64,000 nt of DNA, from NCBI GenBank assembly GCA_964035545.1, contig CAXIUT010000097.1, positions 310,001-374,000 on the forward strand, read 5' to 3'. The stretch's first letter is position 1, and each line of letters starts with the position of its first letter. Source of the DNA: Bugula neritina (taxonomy: Eukaryota > Bryozoa > Gymnolaemata > Cheilostomatida > Bugulidae). This document shows, one piece after another, positions 62,601 through 64,000 of the stretch. The notes under the pieces were generated by a model that saw only the letters and a list, made by a program, of their open reading frames with translations, had not been told where the DNA came from and searched no databases. The translations under genes and the position numbers were made by a program.

Positions 62601-64000
62601 AAATATACTGCAACACACTGCAACATACTGCAACATACTAGAATACACTGTAACATATTGAAATATACTGCAATATACTGAAAAACACTGCTATATACCG
62701 AAATATACTGCAACACACTACAACATACTGCAACATGCTAAAATATACTGCAACCTACTGAAATACCCTGCAAAATATACTGAAATACACTGTAACATAC
62801 TGAAGTATACTGCAACATACTGAAATACACTGCTACATACTGAAATTTACTGCGACACACTGCAACATACTGCAACATACTAAAATGCACTGTAACATAG
62901 TGAAATAGACTGCAACACATTGAAATATACTGCAAAATACTGAAATACACTGCTATATACTGAAATTTACTGCAACACACTGCAACATACTGCAACATAC
63001 TAAAATATACTGCAACATACTGAAATACACTGCAAAATATTCAAATACACTGTAACATATTGAAATATACTGCAACATACGGAAATACAGTGCTACATAC
63101 TGAAATATACTGCAACATACTGCAACATAGTGAAATACACTGCAACATACTGCAAGATAGTGAAATACACTGTAACATACTGGAGTATACTGCAACATGC
63201 TGAAATACACTGCTACATACTGAAATATACTGCAACACACAGCAACATACTGCAACATACTAAAATACACTGTGACATGTTGGAATACACTGCAACACAT
63301 TGAAATATACTGCAAAATACTGAAATACACTGCTACATACTTAAATATACTGCGACACACTGCAACATACTGCAACATACTAAAATACACTGTAACATAT
63401 TGAAATAGACTGCAACACAATGAAATATACTGTAAAATACTAAAATACACTGCTAAATACTGAAATATACTGCAACACACTGCAAGATACTGCAACATAC
63501 TAAAATATACTGCAACATACTGAAATACACTGCAGAATACTGAAATACACTGTAACATACTGAAATACACTGCAAAATACTGAAATACACTGCTACATAC
63601 TGAAATATACTGCAACACACTGCGACATACTGCAACATACTAAAATACACTGTAACATATTGAAATACACTGCAACACATTGAAATATACTGCAATGTAC
63701 CGAAATATATGGTAAACTACTGAAATATACTGTCACACATTGAAAAACACTGCAACATACTGAAATATACTGCAACATACTGAAATACACTGTAACATAT
63801 TGAAATATACTGCAACATACTGAAATACAGTGCTACATACTGAAATATACTGCAACATACTGCAACATAGTGAAATAAACTGCAACATACTGCAAGATAG
63901 TGAAATACACTGTAACATACTGAAATACACCGCAAAATACTACAACATATTGAAATGCACTGTAACATATTGAAATACACTGCAACACATTGAAATGTAC
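59684..64000. repeat. Right flank, modules shared with the left part of the window
   Basis: About 59813-60432 matches 2281-2900; about 60800-61300 resembles 2900-3400; 61994-62286 matches 12475-12767 and 6591-6883; 62953 to about 63770 matches 16448-17265 at an offset of 46505 bp. Box 1 lies at 59893, 61238, 62078 and 62487; box 2 at 60899, 61688 and 63699. The segment carries many private substitutions and ends mid-array at the window edge. Confidence 0.83.

Larger units (their letters stand above)
1601..63713 (+). other. Box 2: ACCGAAATATATGGT, 39 dispersed sites
   Basis: This second class differs from box 1 only at positions 4 and 12 of the 15-mer and is followed by AAACTACTG. Starts (hand count): 1601, 2987, 4636, 6285, 7541, 8691, 10800, 13425, 14261, 15664, 17194, 18349, 19682, 20952, 22331, 23527, 24860, 26130, 27346, 28756, 30234, 31724, 32680, 35314, 36844, 37840, 41006, 41962, 44596, 46126, 47122, 50288, 51244, 53878, 56244, 58537, 60899, 61688, 63699. 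The sites at 4636, 6285 and 10800 begin AGCG instead of ACCG; all three lie in 1649-bp HOR copies, as expected by descent. Two expected copies have been removed by deletions, near 12.2 kb and near 55.3 kb. Confidence 0.88.
1..64000. repeat. Decamer satellite array filling the whole window
   Basis: The sequence is an unbroken head-to-tail run of 10-bp units. Two flavours dominate, ACTGCAACAT/C and ACTGAAATAC/T, giving a 20-bp consensus ACTGCAACATACTGAAATAC. Variation is almost all single-base substitution; the 10-bp register is kept for kilobases and slips only at a few shared small indels. No inverted segment is present. The + strand is A-rich and C-rich relative to T and G throughout. I found no unique sequence, RNA gene or mobile element. 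Both ends are mid-array, so the true array is longer than 64 kb. Such an array is typical of eukaryotic heterochromatin; the species and the chromosomal position cannot be told from the sequence. Confidence 0.98.

Noticed and set aside
91-63713. Box 1/box 2 as CENP-B boxes
   Set aside because: The 15-mer lacks the TTCG and CGGG cores of the mammalian CENP-B box. Only the analogy of a conserved box in a satellite is kept.
1-64000. CRISPR array
   Set aside because: The repeats are contiguous 10-bp units with no unique spacers and no cas genes.
1-64000. Telomeric repeat
   Set aside because: The unit is 10 bp, without G-rich runs, and is heavily diverged and hierarchically organised, unlike known telomere repeats.
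1-64000. Repetitive structural protein (beta-solenoid or antifreeze-like) encoded by decapeptide repeats
   Set aside because: The ten-residue periodicity follows from 30 bp being three decamers and is present in all three minus frames, so it carries no evidence of protein selection.
1-64000. tRNA, rRNA or other structured RNA genes
   Set aside because: No segment departs from the decamer pattern long enough to hold one. Short dyads such as AGTATACT and GGTA-N3-TACC are too small.

Overview
The whole 64 kb window is one uninterrupted tandem-repeat (satellite) array. I see no protein gene, RNA gene, transposon or unique-sequence island. The basic unit is a 10-bp decamer in two alternating flavours, so the simplest consensus is the 20-mer ACTGCAACATACTGAAATAC. 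It runs head to tail in one orientation from the first base to the last, and both window ends lie inside the array. Base composition on the + strand is strongly skewed (A well above T, C about twice G, roughly one third GC). A satellite of this size and with this layered organisation points to a eukaryotic chromosome, for example a centromeric, pericentromeric, subtelomeric or other heterochromatic block. Nothing in the sequence identifies the species or proves the chromosomal location.

Mutations of the decamer are shared between distant copies and define several layers of higher-order repeat (HOR). Layout: 1-2986 loosely ordered modules; 2987-6494 a 1649-bp HOR (2.1 copies); 6495-9304 mixed modules; 9305-13345 a second copy of 3141-7465, about 6.16 kb away and shortened by internal deletions; 13346-16433 mixed modules; 16434-21570 and 21571-26748 two tandem copies of a ~5.14-5.18 kb HOR, followed by a partial copy to about 27950; 27951-29086 mixed; 29087-30474 a partial unit of the next family; 30475-39756, 39757-49038 and 49039-58160 three tandem copies of a 9282-bp HOR (the third has lost 160 bp); 58161-59683 a duplicate of part of that unit; 59684-64000 a right flank that reuses module types from the left part of the window.

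The most striking structure is a diverged 15-bp box, ACCKAAATATAYGGT. I count 97 sites by hand: 58 of one class (box 1, T/C at the two variable positions) and 39 of another (box 2, G/T). Box 2 is nearly always followed 240-391 bp later by box 1. Box 1 has two states: one carries a perfect GGTA-N3-TACC dyad just after it and one carries a broken dyad. From about 25.2 kb to 62.5 kb the two states alternate without exception over 33 consecutive boxes. This resembles the alternating A/B monomers of primate alpha satellite in design, not in sequence.

Many open reading frames up to 315 codons can be drawn, all on the minus strand. They are a by-product of the decamer: the + strand has TGA in nearly every second unit, and 10 is not a multiple of 3, so all + frames close while minus frames stay open. 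I annotate no CDS. All counts and coordinates come from reading the sequence by eye; HOR boundaries are good to a few tens of bases.
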